A stretch of DNA of 20,000 bases, taken from assembly GCA_037367355.1 (NCBI GenBank), contig JAVSCG010000015.1:1-20000 (forward strand), in the 5' to 3' direction. Source of the DNA: Neoscytalidium dimidiatum (taxonomy: Eukaryota > Ascomycota > Dothideomycetes > Botryosphaeriales > Botryosphaeriaceae). Below are positions 1 to 9,059 of this stretch, piece after piece; the stretch's first letter is position 1; every line of letters begins with the position of its first letter. The notes beneath the pieces were generated by a model, which did no database searches, was not told the origin of the DNA, and worked only from the letters and a program-made list of their open reading frames with translations. Made by a program: the position numbers and the translations under genes.

Positions 1-29
1 TCAAGTAAAGAGATGTGGAAAACTGGGTG

Positions 30-1140
30 TATACCCACTTGTTCTGGCAATCTGAGTTTAAAGGAAACAGGTGAAAGTTTTTCTCAATTTGGTAGGGTCC
101 GATTTTCTTGTGGTCCAATTTGTCGTTCGATCGTGTTGTTTTGATGTTTTTCTGAGGAGCCAGACTTTATCCCCCTCCTTCAGGGCGGCGACGCCTGGCG
201 CCGTCTGTCATGGTACATGGCCATTCGGTATGCAGTGAATTTGATGTCTCGGGCCAGTTCCTGGTGTAGTTCACGTAGCTGGTCTGCTCTGAGCATAGCT
301 TTTTGGGCGAGTACTTCGCAGATCTGGGGTTCTCCGAAGGCAGTAGGGTCGAATCCGTAGTTGGCGTAGAAGGGCGTGGTTTGTGTGGCTTCCGTTGATG
401 TGCTGTTGTACGCGTATTGGGCTAATGGTAGGAGTTCGACCCAGTTGTTTTGCCTGTAATTCAGGTAGAATCTTAGGTACTGTTCTAGCGTTTGGTTGGT
501 TCGTTCCGTTTGTCCATCGGTTTGCGGGTGTGCCGTTGTTGACATCTTGTGTTTAGTTCCTAACTTGTGGACCAAGGTTTGCCAGAACTTAGCTCTGAAT
601 CGTGGGTCTCGGTCCGTGATTAGTTCCTTGGGCATCCCGTGGTGGGCGAAGACATATCTGAGGAAGAGGTAGGCGCAGCCTTCTGCTCCGATTTTTTGTT
701 ACAAGGGATGAAGTATGCCCATTTTGTCAGGCGGTCGACAATGACCAGGATGGCGTTGTGTCGTGCTTTAGTCACAGGGTCTACTGAATTTGGCAGGTCG
801 GTGATAAAATCCATTGTGACCGATTCCCAGGGTTTGGTTGGTGTTGTGATGAGCTGTAGTTGTCCGTATGGTGCATGTCGTGCCACCTTGTTTTTGCGCA
901 TTCGTCACATTCCTGGATGACTTTCTCTACTACTTTCCTCATTCGGGGAAAGTAGAAGTGTCTTACAAGCCGTTCCAAGGTTCTTGTCATTCCTGGGTGT
1001 CCGTGAACTGCGGACTCGTGGTATTCCTTTGTCAGCCGTTTGCGCAGAGGTGTGGGTACGTAGATTTTTCCGCGGAATAGTATGTTGCCTCTATGGTCTT
1101 GGACTAGGTCGGGGTCGTCATGTTCGGGGTGCCTATTCGT
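30..1140 (-). CDS. Element A pol: integrase (HHCC, DD35E core, GPY/F region), frame-disrupted
   Basis: The N-terminal zinc region has His pairs near 1010-1030 and E-C-D-E-C near 905. The catalytic core has Asp codons at 809-811 and 612-614 and Glu at 504-506, with exactly 35 residues between the last two (DD35E). The C-terminal part has K-K-I-G-P-Y-Q-I near 100-115, the GPY/F module of chromovirus-type integrases. Frame changes fall at about 1120, 890, 690, 182, 150 and 90; at each one a base is missing from a C or A run compared with fragment D. All catalytic residues are intact. The reading frame continues to base 1 and beyond. Confidence 0.88.
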
Positions 1141-1207
1141 TGAAGCAGTTCTTGGGATAGCGGATCATTGTTATATTTTCCTTGGATGATTTGTTCCCAA
1201 GTGGCGG

Positions 1208-1320
1208 TGTCATCTTCTTCCTCGTTTACTGCCTCTTCCGTGGTTTCTTCAAGTGTTGGTATGGGTTCCTCGTCCTGCGGTTCCTCTTCGTCCTCCGGCT
1301 CCTGCTCTGGTGTTGGGTTT
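1208..1320 (-). other. Acidic linker between RNase H and integrase of element A
   Basis: On the minus strand this stretch codes for a run rich in Glu and Asp (for example E-P-E-D-E-E-E-P-Q-D-E-E). It follows a frame change in the C run near 1415. Elements B and C do not show a comparable acidic run at the matching place. The serine-rich ORF on the opposite strand here is its mirror image, not a gene. Role unknown; it may be a flexible spacer or an interaction segment. Confidence 0.6.
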
Positions 1321-1499
1321 CGTGGAGGTTCGTCGTCGTCGATGGGGCTCCCTAGCCTTATGATGGGTGCCAGTATTCGTTCTTCCCAGGGTGCGTCGGA
1401 TTCTTCAATGATTCGGGGCGGTTGGGGCCTAACGTGCCGTCGTCATTTTGTCGTAGTACTGCTGGTGATAGTTCTGGCTTTCCTTCCACGTGGTCGGCT

Positions 1500-1990
1500 C
1501 TGCGGCTAAGTGCGTCGGCCTTGCCGTTTTCACTTCCCTTGCGGTAGTGGATCTTGAAGTAGAAGGGCGAGTTGTTCTGCCCATCGTACTTGTCTTCTGT
1601 TTAACACCTTGGTGGTTGTGAAGTATCCCAGGTTCTTGTGATCCGAGTATACCGTGATTTCGTAGTTAGCTCCCTCAAGGTAGTGTCGCCATTCCTTGAA
1701 CGCTGTGACGATCGCAAGCAGTTCTTTGTCGTGTATCTCGTAATTGAGCTCGGCGGGTGACATTTTGCGAGAGTAATACGCGATAGGGTGTAATCTTCCT
1801 CGTCGTCTGGCTGGCTGAGGGTAGCGCCAATGGCATAGTCGGATGCGTCAGTTTCGAGGTAGAGTGGCTTGTCAGGATCGAACATGAGGAGTACCGGCGC
1901 TTCTACGAAGGCCCTTTTGAGTTGATCAAACGCCTCTTGTTGGGGTGCTTCCCAGGTGAAAGGGGTATTTTTTCGGGTGAGTCGGATTAG
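1500..1990 (-). CDS. Element A pol: RNase H domain, frame-disrupted
   Basis: The domain starts with [10 protein letters not shown]; the first catalytic Asp codon is 1847-1849. It continues with [12 protein letters not shown] and Y-S-D-H-K-N-L, then N-G-K-A-D-A-L-S-R near 1500-1530. RNase H degrades the RNA of the RNA:DNA hybrid. The frame changes near 1797 (GGG read as GG) and near 1592 (a short T or C run). With single added bases the frame agrees codon for codon with the RIP-mutated homologue in element C (about 18840-19200). Confidence 0.85.
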
Positions 1991-1999
1991 GGGTTCGGC

Positions 2000-2999
2000 T
2001 ACATGCGAGTATCGTTTGATGAATCGTCGGTAGAAGTTGGCAAACCCTAAAAAGGCTTGTACTTCTTTGACGTTCCTTGGTTCTGGCCACTTCAGGATGT
2101 CTTCCACCTTTTTTGGGTCCATGACTATTTTTCCTGGTTCGATGATAAAGCCTAGGAATTCTACCCTTTGGGCATGGAAGGTACATTTTTCTGGTTTGAC
2201 GGAGAGGTTGTATTCGAGTAGTTTCTGGAGGACTTTGGATACATGTTCCTTGTGTTCTTCAAGGGTTTCTGAGTAGATCAGGATGTCGTCGAGGTAGGCT
2301 GTGCAGAATCGGTCCAGATATTCTCGTAGGACGTGGTTGACAAGGGCTTGGAATGTGGCAGGGGCGTTGGTAAGTCCGAAAGGCATTACCAAGTACTCGT
2401 ACAAACCGTATCGAGTTCTGAATGCGGTTTTCCATTCATGTCCTTCCTTGATTCGGATAAGGTGGTACCCATCCCGCAGGTCTAACTTGGTGAAGAATCG
2501 TGCCCCGGAGGCGATCCCTTAGTTCATCGATGCGGGGTAGAGGGTAGCGGTCTTTGATGGTAATGTCGTTCAGGGATCGGTAATCCACACAGAGGCGTAA
2601 CTTGCCTCCGGGCTTTGGTACGAAGAGGACGGGGAATCCTGCTGAGGATTGAGAGGGTCGGATGTATCCCTTCTTCAGTAGTAAGTCCAAGTGTTCCCTC
2701 ATTGCTTGTAACTCCTTTTCCGACATTGGATATAGGGGTCCAAATCGGGGTTCAGTGCCTGGTTTCAAGTTGATCTCGTGGTCCCATGGTCTGTGTTCCG
2801 GTAGTGCGTCTTCGATCTTTTCTCTGAAAATTTCCTTGAACCGGTGGTATTCCTTAGGAACGCCATCAAGGTACTGTTCGTGTATCCTGGTGGGGTCATC
2901 TCCTCCCACGGGTGTCGGGTAGTCTGGTTTTTCTCGTCTGGTGGCACTAATCTGTCGGGTTCTTTCTTTGTTTGTAGTGGTGGGGCGATACCACATCAT
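2000..2999 (-). CDS. Element A pol: reverse transcriptase domain
   Basis: One frame runs from 2999 to about 2510 and includes L-F-V-P-K near 2620 and a V-D-Y-R-S-L-N-D block near 2575. After a frame change in the G run near 2502-2508 the next frame carries [14 protein letters not shown] near 2380 and the catalytic Y-L-D-D at 2285-2296. The thumb/connection block [12 protein letters not shown] is near 2020-2055. All landmark RT residues are present. The enzyme copies the element RNA into DNA inside cytoplasmic particles. Only the frame break argues against function, and it may be a sequencing error. Confidence 0.9.
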
Positions 3000-3480
3000 T
3001 CCAATTGCTTGCCCCTTCTTTCGGGTCCTTTCCAGCGCAGCTTTCGAAATTAGGCTTACGTGGGTAATCGGTTCGGCTATGGTGCGTGGTTTCCATTCTG
3101 GTTCTTGGTTTCGTTCTCTGGACTTGAGGGTAATTCCTCCATTGTCCCAATCGTATTGTATTTTCCATTTCTTCTGCCAAGGGATGCCGAGAATGACATC
3201 ATACTTGGGGATCTTGGTAACGTCTAGACAGATACGTTCCTGTGGTTTTTGTATTCGAGGGTCAGTTTCGGGTTTCGATGATTACCTTTCCATCTCCAAA
3301 GGAGCTGGGGGATCCATCAACAGTTCTCAGCTGATATGGTTGGTCCTTTTCTCTGGGTTTTAGGTTGGCTTTTTCTGCAAATCGGTTTGAGACGTAGTTC
3401 CCTTGTGATGCGGAGTCGATGAGGGTGAGCGCTCGGCGTCCATTGATTTTGTCACGACAACCCAGTGGTTCCCGTATTCT
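3000..3480 (-). CDS. Element A pol: aspartic protease domain, frame-disrupted
   Basis: The active-site stretch reads [12 protein letters not shown], with the catalytic Asp codon at 3415-3417. Retropepsins usually have D-[ST]-G; here the third residue is Ala (codon 3409-3411). A downstream hydrophobic stretch with Y-D-V-I-L-G-I-P-W near 3190-3215 matches the second conserved block of Ty3/gypsy proteases. At least one frame change lies between the two blocks. The domain cleaves the Gag-Pol polyprotein in the particle. Whether the Ala variant is active cannot be told from sequence. Confidence 0.75.
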
Positions 3481-3559
3481 GCGGAGTCTCCTTTGCTTTC
3501 TGGTGGGTGTCCTGTGGTTTTCCGGTCGATGCTGCTATGGTCCTGTGGGGCAGGGGCCT

Positions 3560-4783
3560 CGCCTGCTGTAGCCCCAGTTCAGTAGGCGTTTCTAGTTTTT
3601 GGTGGTACCCGCTGATGTTCTTAGCTTCCTGGTGAATGGGGCAGCTTCGATGCTACAAGTGGACCAGTGGATGGTGTCATGGTTGGGGTCTCCGGTCGTC
3701 CTTCAGTAGCCGAGGTGGTTTTCTTGTCGTTGGTTCGCTGGTTGCTGGTTCGTTTGTCTGGGCAGTTTCTGCTGATATGTCCGTGCTTTCCACAGTGGAA
3801 GCAAAGACCCTTTCACGCCGTCGCTGTTCTTCCTCCGGCGCCAGCCGAGGTTTCGTCGTTGGTTGGCATCTAAGTCCATGGGGTCCCCGGGGTAGGTTGT
3901 TTCGAGGTTGCGCGGTGTTGGCCGAGTATCGGGTTTGGCCTGTCTCTTGTCTGAAATTGAACAGTTGTTGGTCGACTCGGATGGCCGTGTCGATGGTCTC
4001 GCTAAGGTCCTTGGGTAATCCGGTGCGGGCGAATTCGGCCTTCACATTGTGCTTTAGGCCCTTGTAGAAGATGTATTTGAGGATTGGTCGTTCCAATTGA
4101 GGTAGGAGGCGAGCATGCGGAATTCCGTGACATATTCCGAGACTGATCGGGTTTGTCGGAGGTCCTGAATTCGAAGGGCGGCCTCCTGCTCCTCGTTCTT
4201 GCTACCAAAGGCTTGTCTGATTGCGTCGGCGAAGCGATTGTAGTTGGCGAACAGGCTACTGGTTTCCGTACGTGGGATGGCCGAGCGGAAATCCTTTCGA
4301 TAGGTTCGAACCACCGTGCTGCGTTACCTCGGAGGTAGGTTCCTGCAAAGCGGACCCTTTCCTCATCGTCCTTGAATGATGCTTTGTAGAATTCGAAGTA
4401 ATTCTCTAGTTGGGCCAGGAAGTCGTTGAGCTTACGCCGATCCCCATCGTAGGTGTCGGGGTCTTGATCTTTAGTTTGGTGTTGTGGGGTCGATTCTGAT
4501 GTCGCGGGGTGGCTGGGGTGGAGGGCCGCATAGTACGGTTGACAGTAAAGGCTTGTCCTCGAATGAAGTACTCCAGAAGGACTTGGCCGCAGTCCTCACT
4601 GGCGTTCTCTGGTACTCTGGGTCCGTTGATTGCTCGACTCAAGGAGGCTATGCCCGAGGAATATGCTTCCGAAATGAGCAGCCTCATGTTAAGAGCTGGG
4701 TTTCCAGGGATCAAGGGACGGATTGACTGAAGCTGTTCCTCCTCCGTCGGAAGGTTGTTCCTGATTTCGGTCCAGGATGTCAT
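3560..4783 (-). CDS. gag: Element A gag (capsid and CCHC nucleocapsid), frame-disrupted
   Basis: The start ATG is at 4783 in the context ACCATGA, 55 nt after the LTR. Gag forms the virus-like particle and packages the RNA. The capsid part has the retrotransposon gag signature, including a T-Y-L-R-G-N-A-A-R-W-F stretch near 4300-4335 and Y-I-F-Y-K-G-L-K near 4065. A CX2CX4HX4C zinc knuckle, starting C-F-H-C-G-K-H-G-H, is at 3762-3803. The frame changes at about 4464, 4297, 4078 and 3807. Adding one base to a short C or G run restores the frame at each place. The exact 3' end and the gag/protease boundary cannot be fixed through the breaks. Confidence 0.8.
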
Positions 4784-4828
4784 GGTTAGTAGTTTTCAGG
4801 GTGGGGTTACCTCCGGTGCCTAAGAAAG

Positions 4829-4836
4829 GTGGTCAA
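4829..4836 (-). other. Candidate primer-binding site of element A (self-priming type)
   Basis: Two nt after the LTR end the minus strand reads TTGACCAC. It does not start with TGG, as a tRNA-type primer-binding site would. It is the exact 8-nt complement of GTGGTCAA within the LTR (4965-4972, minus strand), where the RNA is predicted to start. Tf1-type elements prime reverse transcription with the 5' end of their own RNA; this arrangement fits that mechanism, although 8 nt is shorter than the 11 nt used by Tf1. Confidence 0.55.
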
Positions 4837-5004
4837 AGTGTTACGCCGGGACTCTTTCTGGGGGAGTCGAGGCGCGTCGTCAGGCAGCTTGGGCTTTCTA
4901 GGGGCCAATACAGTGGTAGGCAGGGGAGGTTCGTACAATAGTAGGGTAGGAATCAATTGACAAGTTGACCACGAGGGTCCTAACTACGATAAATGAGTGT
5001 GGTC

Positions 5005-5010
5005 TATATA
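5005..5010 (-). promoter_or_regulatory. TATA box of element A LTR
   Basis: TATATA sits in the LTR. On the minus strand it lies 38 nt upstream of the GTGGTCAA motif that I take as the start of R. The same TATATA and nearly the same spacing (37-38 nt) occur in the LTRs of B, C and D, which supports a real core promoter for the genomic RNA. Confidence 0.7.
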
Positions 5011-5018
5011 CATGGAGT

Positions 5019-5079
5019 GATCGGTACGATCAGTAGTGATCTGTAATGTTAACCCACTGATCAGTACTGATCGGTGGTC
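5019..5079. promoter_or_regulatory. Helically phased TGATC-type repeats in U3 of element A
   Basis: GATC occurs at 5019, 5028, 5038, 5059 and 5069. The spacings are 9, 10, 21 and 10 bp, close to multiples of one helical turn. Flanks are similar too (tgatcggtac, gatcagtag, tgatctgta, tgatcagtac, tgatcggtgg). A perfect 14-bp palindrome occupies 5059-5072. The block lies just upstream of TATATA on the minus strand, where U3 enhancer sites are expected. The binding factor is unknown. Confidence 0.55.
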
Positions 5080-5223
5080 CGAGCTTTGCTGAGCGAGTGT
5101 GCGGTGGTCTGGTGCATCAGTGTCGGTAGGTATTCTGCCGAGTTAGGCCCCGAGTTGGTCACGTGGGCGGTGAGTAGTCGTAGGGTTTCGTTATCCGCCT
5201 TTCTGGGCGACTGTGCCGTAACA

Positions 5224-6650
5224 ATAAGCCTAAAGTAGAAAGAAACGGTATAGGATTATATAGCTAAGTTCTAAGACGTAGTATATCTTATAGACGGGTA
5301 CTCTAACCTTACGCTACGTACCTTCTACTACTAAGGGCTAAGGGATAAGATTAAAAAAGCTATAACGTACTATAAGGAACTAGAAACCCTTAACGATATA
5401 ATTAAGCTAGCCCTACTTATAGATAAGCGTCGTATAGAGAGGTAGTTCGATAAGAAGGGGTATAACGCTAATACCTTAAGGTAAACTAGGCCTTGTTATA
5501 TATAAGAAGGAGGCGACGCTATAGAAATAGATAATATAGTCCGTAGGGATAAAAGTAAGAAAAAGTAGAACGGCAATAATAGGGGCAAGAAAAGAAAATA
5601 GAGTAAGAAAGAAAAAGAGCTCTATAAGAAAGAACTATATATCCGATATAGAGACAAATAGAGCGTAGGGTATAAATACTCGAAGAAAGAGTTACGGGAA
5701 GTAGCGGTAGCTATCTAGGGATAGGAGGCGCTACGGGAAATCGCCGCTATAAGGATAGTAGACTATATAGCCTAAAGTAGATGGCGTACTACCGACGATT
5801 ATCTATCTACTAGAGCGATAAGGACGCTGCAGGGGTAGTACCCAATGCTACGACGACTTAATATAATACTCCGAAAATTAGAAGAGGCTACGGAGGAAGA
5901 CATCGAAAAATACTTCTCGGCCGACGAAGACCTCGTAAATAGCGAAACCGGAGAACTATACGATAGTATATTAGAATCTAGCGAGGTAGGAACTATCGAC
6001 TAATAGTAGGACTAGGCTATACTTAACCGGATCGTAGAGTACCTAAACTGATACGAAGATATAAGGAATATTGAATTTAGTTATACCCCTACGATCTACT
6101 AGACCCCTAGATCGAGAATAGATCTACTACCGTAATAGTACTAGATAAAGAATAGAAAACTTAGCTTACGGTTTTTCGAGAACGACGTATAGTACCCCTA
6201 GAAGGAATCGCTATTAAAAACGGCCGATAAAGTAGTATTCTAGCTTAAAGGAGAGGACTAGGGAATATAGTAGTAATAAGACCTTACGTCTCTACGCGAT
6301 ATAGTCTATACCCTCTACCGTTATAGTATAGCTACGCGGAACTACGGTACCCTATAGTAGGTATCCGATAAAAAATACGGTAAACTAACCTTCTAGTACT
6401 AGGTACGTAACGGATAAATCTACTAGAGGCGTAAGATTAAGTAAGGGCGATAGACTCGATAGAAGGATACCCCGATCCTAGTCGAAGAATAGAACGAGTA
6501 TATACGCTACGAGATATTAAAAAACTAGATGGCTCCCCTAGCTAGGAACTCTAGGAGGGGTTAATACGAAGGTCCCTTAGCTAGATTATATACTTAATAT
6601 CGAACGGAATATCTCGTAAGTAGAAAGAACTTAAAATACTACTAGAAGTA
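5224..6650 (+). pseudogene. gag: Element B gag remnant (3' part) and long uncharacterised spacer
   Basis: Read through its TAA/TAG codons, this frame matches C's gag. It begins with the end of the capsid domain and passes a basic Lys/Asn/Arg-rich stretch near 5560-5640. A cluster of Tyr codons near 5637-5680 probably came from Cys, but the spacing does not fit a standard CX2CX4HX4C knuckle. About 1 kb of further coding-like sequence follows (for example a block with L-R-K-L-E-E-A-T-E-E-D-I-E-K-Y-F near 5870-5920) before the protease. I recognise no domain in that part. The gag start is not in B; it was separated by A's insertion. Confidence 0.7.
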
Positions 6651-6980
6651 CTAGTTACTATCGAAGAAACTACTACGTTAGTAATAATCGATAGTAGAGT
6701 ATAAGGAAATTTCGTAGATCCTAAATTCCTTAGGAAGAACGACTTACTATTCTAACCTAAGAAACGGCCCTACAAACTTAGTATATTCGACGGGTTATCG
6801 ATAGAATACGATAAGGGTTAGGTAAGGATTAAGACCGGTTAGGTACGAATAACTCTCGGAGATTATAAAGAACGAATTAACCTAGACGTAATAATAAGCC
6901 CGAACTACGATATCGTCCTCGGGATACCCTAGTTAAAAACCTACGACCCGTATATTAGCTAGAGTATAGAAACTATAACG
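6650..6980 (+). pseudogene. Element B protease remnant
   Basis: The active-site Asp codon is at 6690-6692, within a stretch reading I-D-S-R-V-stop-G-N-F-V-D-P-K-F-L, close to the usual D-S-G-x-x-G-N-F-V block with its Gly lost. A second block with Y-D-I-V-L-G-I-P near 6905-6930 corresponds to the flap/second conserved region. The homologue in C reads D-S-S at the active site, as expected if GGT became AGT by RIP. The protein cannot be made from this copy. Confidence 0.72.
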
Positions 6981-7028
6981 TTCTCCGGAGATAACTATAA
7001 GCGACACCTCGCGAACCTCGAAGTAAAA

Positions 7029-7125
7029 GAGCTAGAGCTAAAGAGCGGTAAGCTAAAGGCAGAGCTAGAGGAAAGCTGAAGGCTGAGAGCTGAGCTAGGA
7101 GGCTAGAGCTAGAGGAGCTAGAAGG
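7029..7125 (+). repeat. GAGCTA-type imperfect tandem repeat between protease and RT of element B
   Basis: Repeated units of gagcta/gagctg with variable spacers. The same block in C (17432-17537) has a different unit number and order. It probably encoded a Glu/Leu-rich linker. Unlike the rest of B it keeps several TG and CA dinucleotides. Confidence 0.65.
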
Positions 7126-7379
7126 GAAGACTCTGTTAGGCCGTCAGAGTGCCCGTAGGGAGCTAAGAGGATATCTCTTAATGCCTACTACTATAAAAAA
7201 CGAGAGGCAAGCTTATATCGTCTATATTAAGCCCAGCTTAGAATAAGAACGCCGAATTATAGTATAGATTAGAAAACGGACCCCGGAAGTTGATACTCCC
7301 CGGCTACTCGGAGGAGACTGTCCGAAGAGGATCTACGAGAGGTATAGCCCGCTAGGAAGAACCCTTAACTAGATACGCA

Positions 7380-8370
7380 TAACGGAAAATACTACGGGAC
7401 TAGAGAAAGTACCCCCGGAATTCTAGAAATACGCCGAATTATTTTAAGAAAGAGGTAAAGGATTATTACCTAAGTATAAGCTATAGGACTATAAAATACC
7501 TCTATTACTAGGAACGTAGCCCGCGTTTAAGCCTATCTACTCTCTTTCTAAGAACGAGGCCGAGGTACTAAGAGAGTATCTTAAAACGAACCTAGAAAGA
7601 GGATATATCCAACCCTCTACGTTACCGACCGGATACCCTATCTTATTCGTACCTAAAAAAAATAGTAAGCTCCGCCTCTATATCGACTATAGGTAATTAA
7701 ACGATATTATAGTAAAAAACCGATACCCGTTACTACGTATTAATAAATTATAGGATAGACTAAGAAAAGCTAAATACTTTACTAAGCTAGACCTTAGGGA
7801 AGGTTATTACCTCGTCCGGATAAAAGAAGGTAAAGAATAGAAAACGGCTTTCCGAATAAGATTCGGATATTACGAGTATACGGTAATGCTATTCGGACTT
7901 ACTAATATACCGGCTACGTTCTAGAGCCTAGTTAACAATATACTACGACCGTATTTAGACGTATTCGTACTAGCCTATCTAGACGATATCCTAATATACT
8001 CGGAAACGCTTAAAGAATATACCGAGTACGTATATAAAGTTCTATAGGTACTAGAGGAACGGAACCTTTAGATAGCCCCTAATAAGAGCGAATAGTATAT
8101 ATAGAAGACTAAGTACCTCGGGTTTATTATTACCCTAGAATATATTAGTATAGACGAGAAGAAACTAGACGCGATAAGAGAATAGCCTACGCCGATAACC
8201 GTTAAAGAAGTATAATTCTTTCTTAGCTTTACTAACTTTTACCGGAAGTTTATCCTAAACTATACGAAGGTATTAGCTCCGCTTATAGATTTAACTAAAA
8301 AAGAATATAGATTTATATAGGGAGAAAGATAGTAGAATGCTTTCGACTTATTAAAACGAATATTTATAGA
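7380..8370 (+). pseudogene. Element B reverse transcriptase remnant
   Basis: Read through TAA/TAG, the frame shows L-F-V-P-K-K-N-S-K-L-R-L near 7645-7680, Y-I-D-Y-R near 7680, R-Y-P-L-L-R-I near 7722-7742, L-F-G-L-T-N near 7890 and the catalytic Y-L-D-D at 7976-7987. YLDD survives because its codons contain no CA or TG. The thumb block around F-Y-R-K-F-I is near 8240. It matches element A's RT in order and spacing. Many Gln codons are now stops, so the enzyme is dead. Confidence 0.9.
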
Positions 8371-8820
8371 AGTACCGGTCTGGAGGACCTACTCTCTCCT
8401 ATATAACGGTAGAAACCGACGTATCGGACTACGCTATCGGAGTAGTTTTAAGCTAGCTAGACGAGTAAGGTAGACTATATCCTATCGCGTATTATTCCCG
8501 AAAGATAATAGGTCTAGAAAGGAACTACGACGTCTACGATAAAGAACTTCTAGCTATCGTTACGGCTTTTAAAGAATAGAGATATTATCTTAAAGGAGCT
8601 AAGTACTAGGTTATAGTCTATTACGACTATAAGAACCTCTTATACTTTACTACTACGAAAGAACTAAACCGAAGGTAGGTTAGGTAGGCTAAAGAGCTAG
8701 TATCCTACGATATAAAGATTATCTACCGGAAGGGATTAGAAAACGCCCGCGTAGACGCGTTAAGTAGAAGAGCCGACTATATAGAAGGAAAGCTAGAACT
8801 ATAACCGGTAATACTAATAG
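8371..8820 (+). pseudogene. Element B RNase H remnant
   Basis: E-T-D-V-S-D-Y-A-I-G begins at about 8412, with the catalytic Asp at 8418-8420. [12 protein letters not shown] near 8535-8570 and R-V-D-A-L-S-R-R near 8750-8772 follow. Just upstream, at about 8376-8403, B differs from C, is about 5 bp shorter and keeps an unmutated ctgg, so the frame shifts there as well as carrying RIP stops. Confidence 0.85.
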
Positions 8821-9059
8821 AGTAGAGAGACGGATCTTTTATACTCGATAAACGCTAGATCTCCGCTATATATAGAAGAAAGGAGAAACCTAATAGGTCG
8901 CTTACTCCGGCTAGGCTAGTAGCCTTAGCGATACGCCTAGAAAGCTACGAATAGGATCGTAGAATCCGAGAAGCTTACGCGGAAGACGCTACGGTATAAG
9001 AAATTAGAAATCTAGAAAACGACCCCCGAGTAACTAAAGACGTAGATAGAATAATCCTA

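Larger units (their letters stand above)
1..5223 (-). mobile_element. Element A: Ty3/gypsy LTR retrotransposon, not RIP-mutated, 3' end outside window
   Basis: Reading the minus strand from 5223 down, the order is 5' LTR, short leader, gag with a CCHC knuckle, aspartic protease, reverse transcriptase, RNase H, acidic linker and integrase. This is the Ty3/gypsy order (integrase after RNase H). CA and TG are common here, unlike everything to the right, so this copy was not hit by RIP. Its LTR abuts 5224 in the middle of element B's gag, so A is the youngest insertion. The likely 5-bp target duplication on the right is ataag at 5224-5228; the partner lies left of base 1. The coding region is broken many times by single-base losses, mostly in homopolymers. 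The related fragment D has a chromodomain after integrase, so A probably has one beyond the window (inference). Confidence 0.93.
4839..5223 (-). repeat. 5' LTR of element A (385 bp)
   Basis: The LTR starts TGTTACG (4839-4845) and ends CGTAACA (5217-5223), a perfect 7-bp terminal inverted repeat with canonical TG..CA ends. On the minus strand it precedes the gag start by 55 bp, so it is the 5' LTR. Its R-U5 half closely matches the LTR at 14040-14423 after allowing for RIP changes, including the terminal stretch agtcccggcgtaaca (there ending in ata). The U3 halves differ strongly between the two. The other LTR of this element is not in the window. Confidence 0.92.

Noticed and set aside
1168..1509. 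Serine-rich plus-strand ORF, 113 codons.
   Set aside because: It is the mirror of the acidic Glu/Asp-rich linker coded on the minus strand of element A; gaa/gag repeats read as ttc/ctc on the other strand.
2037..4338. Several plus-strand ORFs of 60-143 codons within element A.
   Set aside because: They lie opposite clear RT, protease and gag domains, have no recognisable motifs, and fit open frames by chance in GC-normal coding sequence.
3560..4783. Programmed ribosomal frameshifting to explain gag's frame changes.
   Set aside because: There are several changes inside single domains, not one at the gag/pol border, and each fits a base missing from a homopolymer.
4820..4838. A tRNA-type primer-binding site next to the LTR.
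   Set aside because: The sequence after the LTR starts CTTTGACC and lacks the TGG that pairs with a tRNA CCA end.
7029..7125. CRISPR array or minisatellite of independent origin.
   Set aside because: Units are short and imperfect without spacers, and the block sits in frame between protease and RT in two copies of the same element.
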